This document shows, in pieces, positions 41,864 to 50,886 of a stretch of 64,000 nucleotides of DNA (positions within the stretch are counted from its first letter, which is position 1; every line of letters starts with the position of its first letter). The stretch comes from an uncultured Bacteroidales bacterium (GTDB lineage: Bacteria > Bacteroidota > Bacteroidia > Bacteroidales > UBA932). The translations under genes were made by a program, and so were the position numbers. The stretch lies in NCBI GenBank assembly GCA_934691625.1, contig CAKUTA010000001.1, forward strand, positions 62,001 to 126,000, in the 5' to 3' direction. Under the pieces are notes generated by a model. It saw only the letters and a program-made list of their open reading frames with translations, did not search any database and was not told the origin of the DNA.

Positions 41864-44020
41864 ATGAACTATCTTAAATTATTGTCAGCCTGTGTATTAT
41901 CTGCCTCTTTCGTGGTGTCGTGCGGCACTGCTGAGGTGGAAAGCGGCGACGGCGCTGCAGAAGTGCAGATCTCGCTGGACACAGACGGTACTCATCACAC
42001 GAAATCTGTGGCGGAAGAAACACTGCCGTCAATCGATGATTTCACTGTTGAGATTTTCAAGAAAGAAAGCGGTGCACGTCTATACAGAGACACATACGCT
42101 AACGCTAAAGGCGTCAAGATACGCCTGAATGAAGGCTACTATAGCCTTTCTGCATTTCATGGCGATTCCCTCAAGGCCGGATTCAATGCTGCATTCTATC
42201 AGGCACTTGTACCTTTCTCAATCAGCGCCGGCCAGCGCCGAGTGAATGTTTCCGGGACAGCAAAGCTTGCAAATGCGAAGATTGCAGTGGAGTATGGTGA
42301 TGCTCTCAAGACATATTATCAGCGTTTCTGCACATCTGTATCTACAGACAAGAAGAATGTGAAGGATACGCTAGGATTCGCACAGACGGAGACACGTGCC
42401 GGCTTCATTCCGGCAGGCACATTGACCGTGAAGCTGTATGCTGCAGAACTGGGGCAGAAGATGAAATACTTCCATACAGAGGTGACAGCCGCTCCAAATG
42501 ATTTTATAACATTGAGGCTTGACACCAAGCCGTTTACCGGAAAGATTACCATCGGCATCATCATTGATGGCGAGACTGAGACTGTGGAGAAGACTGTCGA
42601 GCTGGATGCCACCGACGTGGCCACTGACGCCCCTTCCATCAAGGTCTCCGACAATCTGGCGGCTGGAACGGTAGAGTTCTACGAAGGTGACGAGCTTGAC
42701 GGGACGACTGTCGATATCAACACCCCTGCAGGTTATGCGCATGCATGGCTGGACATCACTTCAGACTGGCTGAAAGCCAAGGGAGTAGCAGAACGTGTGG
42801 ATCTTGCCGACATGGACGATGCTACCCGCAAGGTGTTCTCGCAGATGGGAATGCAGATCCTTAAGATGACCGGCGATACACGGTTCGCATACATTGACTT
42901 CAGCGGACTCAAGGATAGGCTGAAGTGCGATGCCGTTCCGTTCGAGGGCAAGTTCAACCTTACCGTCATAGATAAGAACGGGCAGTCGAAGGAATCCGGG
43001 GAGTTCTCGCTTAAAATGCTGAAGAACAGTGCTTCTCTGGTCGTTACCGAGGCCAATGCCTTTGCCCGCAGTTTCCGTGATGTGGCCTTGGATGTGGCAG
43101 CCGGACGTCCTGAGAAATATACCCTTCAGTACAGGACAGCTGACGGCTCATGGAAAAATGCCGAGGGGACTGCCTCGGGAAGCAAGGTTTCCTACAGCAG
43201 GATTTCAGGGATGACCCCAGGGACAGAATATCAGTTCCGTGCCATCTATAACAATAATCCTTCCAATGCGACAGACGTCGTTACTGTAAAGACCGAGGAT
43301 GCTGCCCAGGTAGGTAATGCCGGCTTCGAGGACTGGACGACACAGACAATAACGATTTCTGTAGCATTGTCCAGTGACAGGTCATTGGACTGGTATCTTC
43401 CATATAAGGATGCTTCTGATAGCTGGTGGGCTGTAACAAGCAAGCGAAGCATGCCTACAAGCATCCTTGCTACGACAAAGACCAGCGTGAAATCATTTCC
43501 TACAGTGGCTTATTCTCCGGACTGCGTTTCAGGCTCCAGGTCTGCGCATCTGTACACGGTGAATATAGGCACATTCAATACAGATCTTGTAGCATCAGGG
43601 ACATCATATTCCGGGGAACTGTTTATCGGAACAGCAGATGATTCCGGAAATCATTCTTTTGATGGGCATGCATTCTCAAGCCGTCCTGACAAGTTTACAT
43701 TCAAATATAAATTTGCTCCGACGGGCAGTGAGAAATTCTATGTCAAGATAGAATTCAAGGATGATTCAGGGAATGTGATAGCCTCCAAGGAAGATACCGC
43801 AGGTCCGGCATCCTCTGACTGGACAACATATACGGCTGACCTTGATTGGACAGACATTACGAAGAAGGCGGCAAGCATATATATAAGCTTCAAGTCCTCA
43901 TCTTCATCTTCCCCTGCTGTCAATGCCAATACCACACTTGAGGTCGCCGGCAACGAATCTCAGGGTGGCCATTTCGGAAGTTCACTCTATGTGGATGATA
44001 TTGAACTTATTTATGAATAA
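41864..44020 (+). CDS. DUF4493/PCMD-domain lipoprotein
   Basis: 718 residues. The lipoprotein signal ends SASFVVS-C20. A DUF4493 domain (about 25-245; DDFTVEIFKKESG, EGYYSLSAFHGDS) is followed by Ig-like/fibronectin-like stretches (TPGTEYQFRAIYNN near 450). At the C-terminus there is a PCMD putative carbohydrate-binding or metabolism domain (about 480-718; GNAGFEDWTT, SRSAHLYTVNIG, SSLYVDDIELIYE). The protein is probably cell-surface exposed; no activity is known. It is first of four consecutive lipoprotein genes. Confidence 0.85.
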   Translation: MNYLKLLSACVLSASFVVSCGTAEVESGDGAAEVQISLDTDGTHHTKSVAEETLPSIDDFTVEIFKKESGARLYRDTYANAKGVKIRLNEGYYSLSAFHGDSLKAGFNAAFYQALVPFSISAGQRRVNVSGTAKLANAKIAVEYGDALKTYYQRFCTSVSTDKKNVKDTLGFAQTETRAGFIPAGTLTVKLYAAELGQKMKYFHTEVTAAPNDFITLRLDTKPFTGKITIGIIIDGETETVEKTVELDATDVATDAPSIKVSDNLAAGTVEFYEGDELDGTTVDINTPAGYAHAWLDITSDWLKAKGVAERVDLADMDDATRKVFSQMGMQILKMTGDTRFAYIDFSGLKDRLKCDAVPFEGKFNLTVIDKNGQSKESGEFSLKMLKNSASLVVTEANAFARSFRDVALDVAAGRPEKYTLQYRTADGSWKNAEGTASGSKVSYSRISGMTPGTEYQFRAIYNNNPSNATDVVTVKTEDAAQVGNAGFEDWTTQTITISVALSSDRSLDWYLPYKDASDSWWAVTSKRSMPTSILATTKTSVKSFPTVAYSPDCVSGSRSAHLYTVNIGTFNTDLVASGTSYSGELFIGTADDSGNHSFDGHAFSSRPDKFTFKYKFAPTGSEKFYVKIEFKDDSGNVIASKEDTAGPASSDWTTYTADLDWTDITKKAASIYISFKSSSSSSPAVNANTTLEVAGNESQGGHFGSSLYVDDIELIYE

Positions 44021-44045
44021 TAACCAGAATAATACAGCAATAGAT

Positions 44046-45326
44046 ATGAAACGTGCTATAATTACCATATTTGCCGCAGCTGCGGTTCTTGCTGGCTGCA
44101 AGGAGACCAGCGTAGAAGGGAGCAAGGGAGTGTTCGTGCTTAAGTCGGTTACCGCGGACGCAAGCCTTAATGATGTTCAGGTAGATACCAAGGCAATGCC
44201 TTCGGATCTTGCAGATGTCAGCTCATTCGTTGTCACAGTGGAGAGCAACCTTGAAAGCGGCGGCTCGCAGACATATAATTATAAAGATATCGAAGACCAG
44301 GCGATTGAGCTTCCGACAGGTTCCTACCGTGTTACAGCAAGCTCACCTGCAGGCAAGACTGCCGCATGGGACCAGCCTCTGTTTTCCGGAAGCCAGAACT
44401 TTACGGTAGTTGCCGGCGCCACGTCTCCGGTCAATGTAAGATGCTCGCTTTCAAATGCCGTAGTGTCAGTGAAATGCAGCGACACTTTCAAGACTCAGCT
44501 GCAGTCGTTCAATATCAAGGTGTCCGCTACTGACAACGATTTTCTTACATGGGGCAAGACAGGCTCCGAGTCTTCTGATGAACTTGAGAATGAACTTTCC
44601 AAAGACGGATATTTCTCTGCGTCAGAACTTTACGTCCAGATTGACGGTGAACGTGATATTGACGGCTCGTCTGCAGCCCTTACATACGTCGTGAAGAATG
44701 TGCATCCTAAGGATCATATCATCCTGAATCTGGATGCCCGCGTGACGGGTCAGGTGCAGCAGATTTCACTTTCTGTTGACGGAACAGTCAATGACAGGAC
44801 AGAGAATATAACCGTAGGCGGGTTCGAGGAAATTCCTATCCCGGATCCGGTTGATCCTACAGACCCTACTGATCCTACAGATCCATCAGAACCGACAGAT
44901 CCGTCGAAACCTGCCAAGCCGTCTCTTGTATGGGAGGCAAATCCGACATTTGCCACCATGGAGCTTAAGTCAGAAATGTCTGTGGAGATGACTGTTAATG
45001 TCCCGGGGAAAGTGAAAGACTTCCTTGTAGATGTGAAATCGGACTGCGCTGAATTCGAGGGTGTCATCAAGTCGATGACAGGTGACGGGCTGACAATGGA
45101 TCTTGTGAACAATTCCAGTCTCAGCCAGCTTAACAGCCTTGGAATTCCTACTGGGGACAAGGTGAAGGGGCTTGAGGTTGTTCCTTTTAACCTGTCGAAT
45201 CTTCTGCCTATGATTCTCCTTTATAGTCCGGAAGTGAACTCATATCATACATTTACATTGACCGTAACCGACGAGGCAGGCCAGACATTGACACAGGCCC
45301 TCACATTCCAGTATCTCGGTAACTAG
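44046..45326 (+). CDS. DUF4493 lipoprotein with Asp-Pro-Thr linker
   Basis: 426 residues from the ATG at 44046 (MKRAIITIFAAAAVLAG-C). A DUF4493 domain (about 25-255; LPTGSYRVTASSPAGK, SPVNVRCSLSNAVVSVKCSD) is followed by a linker of repeated DPT/DPS units (about 262-290) and a C-terminal beta domain (about 290-426) with no family recognised. The frame is open further upstream to 43923 but overlaps the preceding gene. It lies 25 bases after that gene's stop. Confidence 0.82.
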   Translation: MKRAIITIFAAAAVLAGCKETSVEGSKGVFVLKSVTADASLNDVQVDTKAMPSDLADVSSFVVTVESNLESGGSQTYNYKDIEDQAIELPTGSYRVTASSPAGKTAAWDQPLFSGSQNFTVVAGATSPVNVRCSLSNAVVSVKCSDTFKTQLQSFNIKVSATDNDFLTWGKTGSESSDELENELSKDGYFSASELYVQIDGERDIDGSSAALTYVVKNVHPKDHIILNLDARVTGQVQQISLSVDGTVNDRTENITVGGFEEIPIPDPVDPTDPTDPTDPSEPTDPSKPAKPSLVWEANPTFATMELKSEMSVEMTVNVPGKVKDFLVDVKSDCAEFEGVIKSMTGDGLTMDLVNNSSLSQLNSLGIPTGDKVKGLEVVPFNLSNLLPMILLYSPEVNSYHTFTLTVTDEAGQTLTQALTFQYLGN

Positions 45327-45345
45327 GACATTAAGGATAGATCCA

Positions 45346-47097
45346 ATGAAAATCAATAAATACATAAATATTCTGGCATGCATGGCGCTGCTGTCGGCAT
45401 CATGCAGCAGGGAAAATGTCGGTTCTGCCGGCCAGGGCTACCTTACGGCAGCTGTGGAGCAGGATGACTCCTATGTCCTGATTTCCACAAAAGCTGATGT
45501 GACAGCTGAGACCCCCTTTGCCTTGAAGATCTATAAGGGCAGCGAGCTTGTGAAAGAGATCGCGGATCATCGAACATTGGCTGCCGATCCGTTGCAGCTT
45601 AACTGCGCCACATACAAGGTCACGGCGGAGAACAGGGAATCAGTGGCAGCGACATTTGACACACCGAGGTATTACGGTGAGGCTGATGTAAAAGTCCTTG
45701 CGGAGCAGGTCATCAATGCAGATGTCAAATGCTCACTTGCCGATGTGCTTGTTGAACCTGCTTTCACTGATGATTTTGATACATATTTCAAGTCATTCTC
45801 ACTGACTGTTGCCGGTGGTGACGGCAGCCTTGTCTGGAGCAAGGCGCTTGGCACTGTTGGACAGACAGGATATTTCGCCCCGGCCGGGTCATTGACCTGG
45901 ACATTGACACTTACGAACAATGCAGACAGGACTTTCACCCGTTCCGAGACTATCGCCGATGTGGAGGCGAGACAGAAGTATGCATTGAACTTCAAGATAA
46001 AGGCAGTAGATCCTTCCGCCGGTGCCGCCGGCCTCAGAATCGTCCTTGACGATAATATGACAGAGAAGGAGCTTGACCTTACGCTGGATTTCACAAGTTC
46101 AGAAGCCGAGGCGAAGACTGTCAATGCTTGGGCGATGTTTGCCGATGTCACAGGAACATTGAAGAGCAGCACGGTTCCTGCCGGGCTGAAGCTTCAGTAT
46201 CGCAAGCTTTCAGAAGAATCATGGACGGACTTCACCGGTTCGATAAATACCGATGCCGAGAGCAAGTCATTCTCTGCAAGACTGTCAGGACTTGAGCCTG
46301 GTACAAGCTATATCGTGCGTGCCGTGACCGCCAAGGAAGAGGGAAAGAAGCAGATTTCGTTTTCGACAGAAGCTGCTTCCGAGGTTCACAACATGAGCTT
46401 CGATGCGTGGTATATGAGCGGAAAGGCTCCTATGCCTAATGCCAGCGGATATAGTGTATGGGATTCCGCCAACAAGGCCACCGCAGGACTTGGCACTATT
46501 CCGACAAAGCAGGAGACAAGCCATCTGGCTGTGGAAGGCGAAGGCAAGAGCTCAGTGAAGCTGGAGAGCATGACCGCATTTGGCATCATGGCTGCCGGAA
46601 ATATCTATACAGGTGCATTCCAGAAGGTTATAGGCATGAGCGGTGCCGCTCTCGAGTGGGGCACACCATTCACATCCAGACCTCTTGCACTGAAGGGATA
46701 TTTTGACTACACTCCGAAGAATATCGACATGTCCGATGATGCCCATTCCGGATTGAAAGGGCAGCCGGATACATGTCAGGTACAGGTGTTCCTTACCGAC
46801 AGGGCAGACAAGTTCCAGATAAATACATCCGCAGGACAGTTTGTCGATGTGAACGGCAGTGACATCATTGCCTATGGCAAGGTGGAGTCCGGAACGCAGA
46901 CCAGCACGAAGAGCGGTCTTGTGAACGGATATGAGCCTTTCACCATCAAGCTGGAATACCGCAGCACGACACGCAAGCCGACCCAGATAGTGATTGTCGG
47001 CGCCGCCAGCAAGTACGGCGATTTCTTTACAGGAGGAAAGGGCAGTGTCCTTTATCTGGATGAGTTCTCGTTTGTCTATGACCCTGCGGAGCTGTAG
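45346..47097 (+). CDS. DUF4493/PCMD-domain lipoprotein
   Basis: 583 residues. The lipoprotein signal is MKINKYINILACMALLSAS-C. DUF4493 covers about 25-240 (TPFALKIYKGSELVKEI, INADVKCSLADVLVEPAF). A fibronectin-like segment (PGTSYIVRAVTAKEEGK) and a PCMD domain (about 340-583; EVHNMSFDAWYMSG, YLDEFSFVYDP) follow. The overall design repeats that of the gene at 41864, so the two may be paralogues from a duplication. It lies 19 bases after its predecessor. Confidence 0.84.
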   Translation: MKINKYINILACMALLSASCSRENVGSAGQGYLTAAVEQDDSYVLISTKADVTAETPFALKIYKGSELVKEIADHRTLAADPLQLNCATYKVTAENRESVAATFDTPRYYGEADVKVLAEQVINADVKCSLADVLVEPAFTDDFDTYFKSFSLTVAGGDGSLVWSKALGTVGQTGYFAPAGSLTWTLTLTNNADRTFTRSETIADVEARQKYALNFKIKAVDPSAGAAGLRIVLDDNMTEKELDLTLDFTSSEAEAKTVNAWAMFADVTGTLKSSTVPAGLKLQYRKLSEESWTDFTGSINTDAESKSFSARLSGLEPGTSYIVRAVTAKEEGKKQISFSTEAASEVHNMSFDAWYMSGKAPMPNASGYSVWDSANKATAGLGTIPTKQETSHLAVEGEGKSSVKLESMTAFGIMAAGNIYTGAFQKVIGMSGAALEWGTPFTSRPLALKGYFDYTPKNIDMSDDAHSGLKGQPDTCQVQVFLTDRADKFQINTSAGQFVDVNGSDIIAYGKVESGTQTSTKSGLVNGYEPFTIKLEYRSTTRKPTQIVIVGAASKYGDFFTGGKGSVLYLDEFSFVYDPAEL

Positions 47098-47101
47098 TGC
47101 C

Positions 47102-47758
47102 ATGAACCGGTTATTTTATATATCTGCTGTGCTGGCTGTTTCGGGACTTGTGTCCTGCAGCCTTGACAATGATATGCAGCTGCCCAGGACATCGGCGGAC
47201 TTCACTGCCTTCGAGGTGTATGGACAGGTGTCGTCAAGGATTGATACCAAGGCTTATACAGTGAGTGTCGTCCTGGATGAGGATGCCAGGCTGGACAACC
47301 TGAATATTAAGACGGTGCGTTTCTCGGAAGGCACCAGGTGCAGTGACCCGGGAATAGCTGACGGAAGGAAGATAGACCTGTCGTCCCCGTATGCGGTGAC
47401 ATTGTCCGTGTTCAGGGATTTCAAGTGGACAATCACTGCCAGCCAGCCAGTCGAAAGATATATAAGATGTGATAAGATGGTGGGCGAGGCCACGATCTTT
47501 CCTGATACTAGAAAAATTAGCATAAAGGTGAAACCGGATGCCGGTAGCGCGATAGATTCACGTTCGGCTTTGGTTATTAAGGACATGAAGCTGGGGCTCA
47601 GGCGTTCACGCATAGTGTCCACAACTGATATGGACGGTAATGTGCAGCCAATCACCTCTTTCCCAGTAACGCTCGACTGCTTCTATGAGCGCAGGTTCAC
47701 TGTGGAGGAGGACGGGAAGACATGTGAGTGGACATTGATTGCCCTGCCGTCGGAATAA
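47102..47758 (+). CDS. Lipoprotein, fourth gene of the DUF4493 cluster
   Basis: 218 residues. The signal MNRLFYISAVLAVSGLVS-C is followed by SLDNDM. The mature part is beta-rich (FTAFEVYGQVSSRIDTKAYTVSVVL, VTLSVFRDFKWTITASQPV), reminiscent of Ig-like lipoprotein domains with the W-T-I pattern seen in DUF5018-type modules. That assignment is tentative. It starts 4 bases after the preceding stop and is followed 8 bases later by an M23 peptidase gene. Confidence 0.75.
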   Translation: MNRLFYISAVLAVSGLVSCSLDNDMQLPRTSADFTAFEVYGQVSSRIDTKAYTVSVVLDEDARLDNLNIKTVRFSEGTRCSDPGIADGRKIDLSSPYAVTLSVFRDFKWTITASQPVERYIRCDKMVGEATIFPDTRKISIKVKPDAGSAIDSRSALVIKDMKLGLRRSRIVSTTDMDGNVQPITSFPVTLDCFYERRFTVEEDGKTCEWTLIALPSE

Positions 47759-47766
47759 TAAGCTAT

Positions 47767-48789
47767 ATGTCGGGTTTCAGAAAGTACAGACTGAATCCGG
47801 AGACATTGCTTTACGAGATCGAAAAAGTCTCGGCGAAGTCGCGTCTCCTGAAGATGGTGATGCTTGTATCTGCAAGCATTGCCTTGTCGTGCGTGTACTT
47901 GTGGCTGTTCACTTCGGTTCTCGGCATGGAGCTGCCGAAGACCATCATGCTCCGGAAGACGAATGCCAGGTGGGTCTCCAAGGTGGAGCTTATGAACAAG
48001 CAGCTAGACATGTATGACGAGACACTGAAAGGACTTGGAATACGTGATGACGAGATCTACAGGAATATATTCGGTATGAATGAGATACCGCAGGAAGTGC
48101 GGAATGCGGGCTTCGGCGGAGTGAACCGTTATTCCTATCTGGACAACATTTCGGACAACTCGCTTCTGAAGAATACGTCAATGCGTCTGGACGTGCTTAC
48201 AAAGAAGGCATTTGTGCAGAGCAAGTCATTTGATGATGTTGAGGCTCTTTCACGCCGTGCAGGAGATATGGCGTCATGCATACCGGCTGTCATGCCGATT
48301 GCCCCGGATAAATCGAAGTACCGGCTGTCGAGTCCCTTCGGATACCGGTCGGATCCTATTTCGGGAAAGACGAGGATGCATACCGGATTTGACTTCGCAT
48401 TGAAACCTGGAAATCCTGTATATGCCACAGGTGACGGTGTCGTCGCTTCAGTTTCTTTCGATTTGTTTAACTATGGAAACTCTGTGGTGATAGATCATGG
48501 CTTCGGCTATAAGACCAGATACGCGCATCTGAAGACTGTGCTCGTTACAGAAGGAATGAAGATCAAGAGGGGCGAGTGCATAGGCGAAAGCGGAAACAGC
48601 GGGAAATCCACAGGCCCGCATCTGCATTATGAGGTCATGTACCGTGACAGGTATGTGAATCCGGTGAACTATTTCGACCTGGAGATGCCGCTGGATGAAT
48701 ATTCCTCCATGGTGAACAAGGTGGCTGCCGAATCGGATAATGTCATGACAGGGCATATCCGCAAATCCAGACGGGAGGGCTGGCGATGA
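47767..48789 (+). CDS. Membrane-anchored M23 family metallopeptidase
   Basis: 340 residues. A single N-terminal membrane helix (about 34-55; MVMLVSASIALSCVYLWLF) and a helical middle part precede the M23 (LytM/lysostaphin-like) domain (about 180-310). The domain has SPFGYRSDPISG, the zinc ligands HTGFD (about 205-209) and HLHYE (about 285). It should cleave peptidoglycan cross-bridges or stems in the periplasm, or regulate other hydrolases. It overlaps the next M23 gene by 4 bases (ATGA), indicating translational coupling. The start is the ATG at 47767 (MSGFRKYRLNPETL). Confidence 0.9.
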   Translation: MSGFRKYRLNPETLLYEIEKVSAKSRLLKMVMLVSASIALSCVYLWLFTSVLGMELPKTIMLRKTNARWVSKVELMNKQLDMYDETLKGLGIRDDEIYRNIFGMNEIPQEVRNAGFGGVNRYSYLDNISDNSLLKNTSMRLDVLTKKAFVQSKSFDDVEALSRRAGDMASCIPAVMPIAPDKSKYRLSSPFGYRSDPISGKTRMHTGFDFALKPGNPVYATGDGVVASVSFDLFNYGNSVVIDHGFGYKTRYAHLKTVLVTEGMKIKRGECIGESGNSGKSTGPHLHYEVMYRDRYVNPVNYFDLEMPLDEYSSMVNKVAAESDNVMTGHIRKSRREGWR

Positions 48790-49733
48790 AGAACCGCTAC
48801 ATGTTCGACAAGGACTTCAATCTCCGCAAGGTTACACATTCCGTGTGGAGCATCCTGTGGACCTGCTCGAAATGGATTATCGCGACAGCTTCCATGGCGG
48901 CTTTCTATTATGTCATATTCTCGTTTGTCATAAACACTGATGAAGAGAAGAATCTGAAACGGGAAAACCGCATGTATGAAAAGCTGTATCCGGAGATGAA
49001 GGAGAAGGCGCATCTGATTTCGGATGTGGTCAAGGATCTGGAAATCAGGGATGATGCCATATATAAGCAGATTTTTAAGGCTGAAGCTCCGTCGGTGGAT
49101 CCTGTGAGCTCGGTGACATTCATATTTGCTGGCGACTCCATTCCTGACAAGGACATCGTCGAATATTCGGAGAAAAAAATCCAGGCATTGTCTCAGGCGG
49201 TATCGGAAGTGGACAGCAGCTTCATGGGGATATTTGCCGATATGCGCTCCAGCTGTCATGTGATGCCGCCATTGAGGATTCCTGTCGATGGACTGAAGTT
49301 TGCGCAGGTGGGAGCTTCTACCGGCATGAAGATGAACCCTTTCTACAAGGTGCTCACCCGGCACAACGGCATTGACCTTATCGTCGGTCAGGGTACCCCT
49401 GTCCTGGCTGCAGGAGATGGCGTGGTTTCGGAGGTAAGACGCTCGGGAAAGGGCCTTGGAAATGTGGTGGAGGTTACGCATGACGGCGGCTATGTCACTG
49501 TATATGCACACCTTGAGGATGTTGTCGTGAGGAAGGGCGAGATCGTTAAATCAGGGAAGAGGCTTGCCAATGTCGGGATTTCAGGTAATTCATTTGCTCC
49601 GCATCTCCACTATGAGGTGCACAGGGACAGCCTGGTGCTGAATCCTGTCAACTATTTCTTCGCATCGCTTTCTCCGGAAGACTATATGAAGGCTGCATAT
49701 ATGGCGGCTACGACAGGACAGAGCATGGACTAG
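48786..49733 (+). CDS. Membrane-anchored M23 family metallopeptidase
   Basis: 315 residues. An N-terminal tail (MKNRYMFDKDFNLRKVTHS), a membrane helix (about 27-48), a coiled or helical region with EIRDDAIYKQIF, and an M23 domain (about 165-300; HNGID near 193, HLHYEVH near 273). The motif IRDDEIY/IRDDAIY and the overall plan are shared with the preceding gene, so the pair looks like a tandem duplication. The coupling by ATGA suggests the two products are made together and may act as a complex. Confidence 0.9.
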   Translation: MKNRYMFDKDFNLRKVTHSVWSILWTCSKWIIATASMAAFYYVIFSFVINTDEEKNLKRENRMYEKLYPEMKEKAHLISDVVKDLEIRDDAIYKQIFKAEAPSVDPVSSVTFIFAGDSIPDKDIVEYSEKKIQALSQAVSEVDSSFMGIFADMRSSCHVMPPLRIPVDGLKFAQVGASTGMKMNPFYKVLTRHNGIDLIVGQGTPVLAAGDGVVSEVRRSGKGLGNVVEVTHDGGYVTVYAHLEDVVVRKGEIVKSGKRLANVGISGNSFAPHLHYEVHRDSLVLNPVNYFFASLSPEDYMKAAYMAATTGQSMD

Positions 49734-49762
49734 CAGAACTGCATAATTTGATAAATTCTAGG

Positions 49763-50083
49763 ATGATGGGAAAACTGTACTACACTATCGGCGAGGCTGC
49801 TGAGATGCTGGGGGAAAACGTATCCCTGGTACGCTACTGGTCTGATAACTTCAGCCGTTTTCTGAAGCCTCACAGGAACGCCAAGGGAAACAGGCTATAT
49901 ACTGCTGATGACCTGGAGGTACTGAAGCAGATATATCACCTGGTGAAAGTGAACGGCATGACATTGGCCGGGGCGAAGAAGAAGCTTACGGAGGACAGGC
50001 GCAGTGTGGAGAGCCGGGTGAAGGCTGTTGATTGCCTGAAAGCGATAAGACAGCAGCTCTCTGAAATCAGAAAATCATTGTAG
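49763..50083 (+). CDS. MerR family transcriptional regulator
   Basis: 106 residues. A winged-helix MerR DNA-binding domain fills residues 3-70 (KLYYTIGEAAEMLGENVSLVRYWSDNF, GNRLYTADDLEVLKQIYHLV), with a short helical tail. No metal- or drug-binding domain follows. Such short MerR proteins next to M23 peptidase genes are common in Bacteroidota. Two ATGs (49763, 49766) are possible; the earlier in-frame TTG is less likely. Confidence 0.9.
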   Translation: MMGKLYYTIGEAAEMLGENVSLVRYWSDNFSRFLKPHRNAKGNRLYTADDLEVLKQIYHLVKVNGMTLAGAKKKLTEDRRSVESRVKAVDCLKAIRQQLSEIRKSL

Positions 50084-50087
50084 GGGT

Positions 50088-50867
50088 ATGACAGTTATGG
50101 ATATAACTGATGCTCTGGAGGAGTTTGCTCCTCTGGGCATACAGGAAAAATGGGATAACAGCGGGCTTATAATTGGGTCTTCGTCTTCGCAGGTTCATAA
50201 GGTTCTTGTCGGTTTCGACTGCACGCCACAGCTTGTGGACGAGGCTGTGGAGACTGGCGCGGACATGATAGTGACCCACCATCCGCTGATTTTTGGCGGG
50301 ATGAAGAAGATCTCTCCGGAAGATCCTGCAGGGCTTGCTGTGATTAAAGCCATTTCCGGCGGCGTGTCAGTGTATGCGGCGCATACTACGGCTGACAAGG
50401 TGCTTTCCGGGGTGAGTGGTGCGATGGCTGCGCGTCTGGGGCTCAGGGATGTGGAGATTCTGGAGCCTGACGGTGACGGCACCGGGCTCGGAGTTGTCGG
50501 TAATCTTACAGAGCCTGCCGATGCGCAGCAGGTTATCTCCCTTGTCAAGGAAAGGTTCTCCCTGAAGACTGCAAGGTGTTCCAGGCTTGTGGACATCCCG
50601 GTGTCGAGAATCGCGATGTGCGGCGGAAGCGGCTCGTCACTTATCGGCGAGGCCATGGCTTCAGGTGCACAGCTTTATATCAGCGGGGACATATCCTATC
50701 ACCATTTCTTCACAAGGCCTGGCTTCATGATTATGGATATAGGGCATTTCGAAAGTGAAGTGGACATTGTAGACATATTATTTTCCTTGTTAACGAAAAA
50801 ATTTCCTAACTTTGCAGTTCGCAAAAGTGCCGGGCTTGCCGAAAGCAATCCTGTGCTTTATGTTTGA
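50088..50867 (+). CDS. Nif3-like dinuclear metal centre protein
   Basis: 259 residues starting MTVMDITDALEEFAPLGIQEKWDNSGLIIG. Metal ligands are visible in VTHHPLIFGG, HTTADKVLSG, and near the C-terminus GHFESEVDIV. Nif3/YbgI proteins form hexameric rings and are linked to GTP cyclohydrolase-like folds; the physiological reaction is not established. It lies 4 bases after the MerR gene and is followed by the zinc-ribbon gene, a frequent pairing in Bacteroidota. Confidence 0.92.
   Translation: MTVMDITDALEEFAPLGIQEKWDNSGLIIGSSSSQVHKVLVGFDCTPQLVDEAVETGADMIVTHHPLIFGGMKKISPEDPAGLAVIKAISGGVSVYAAHTTADKVLSGVSGAMAARLGLRDVEILEPDGDGTGLGVVGNLTEPADAQQVISLVKERFSLKTARCSRLVDIPVSRIAMCGGSGSSLIGEAMASGAQLYISGDISYHHFFTRPGFMIMDIGHFESEVDIVDILFSLLTKKFPNFAVRKSAGLAESNPVLYV
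50782..50814 (+). promoter_or_regulatory. Possible internal promoter for the zinc-ribbon gene
   Basis: TTTC (50782-50785), 21 bases, TAACTTTG (50807-50814), inside the 3' end of the Nif3 gene. It could uncouple the zinc-ribbon, dnaB and rnf genes from the upstream lipoproteins. Confidence 0.45.
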
Positions 50868-50886
50868 TAATTATATATAATTAGAT

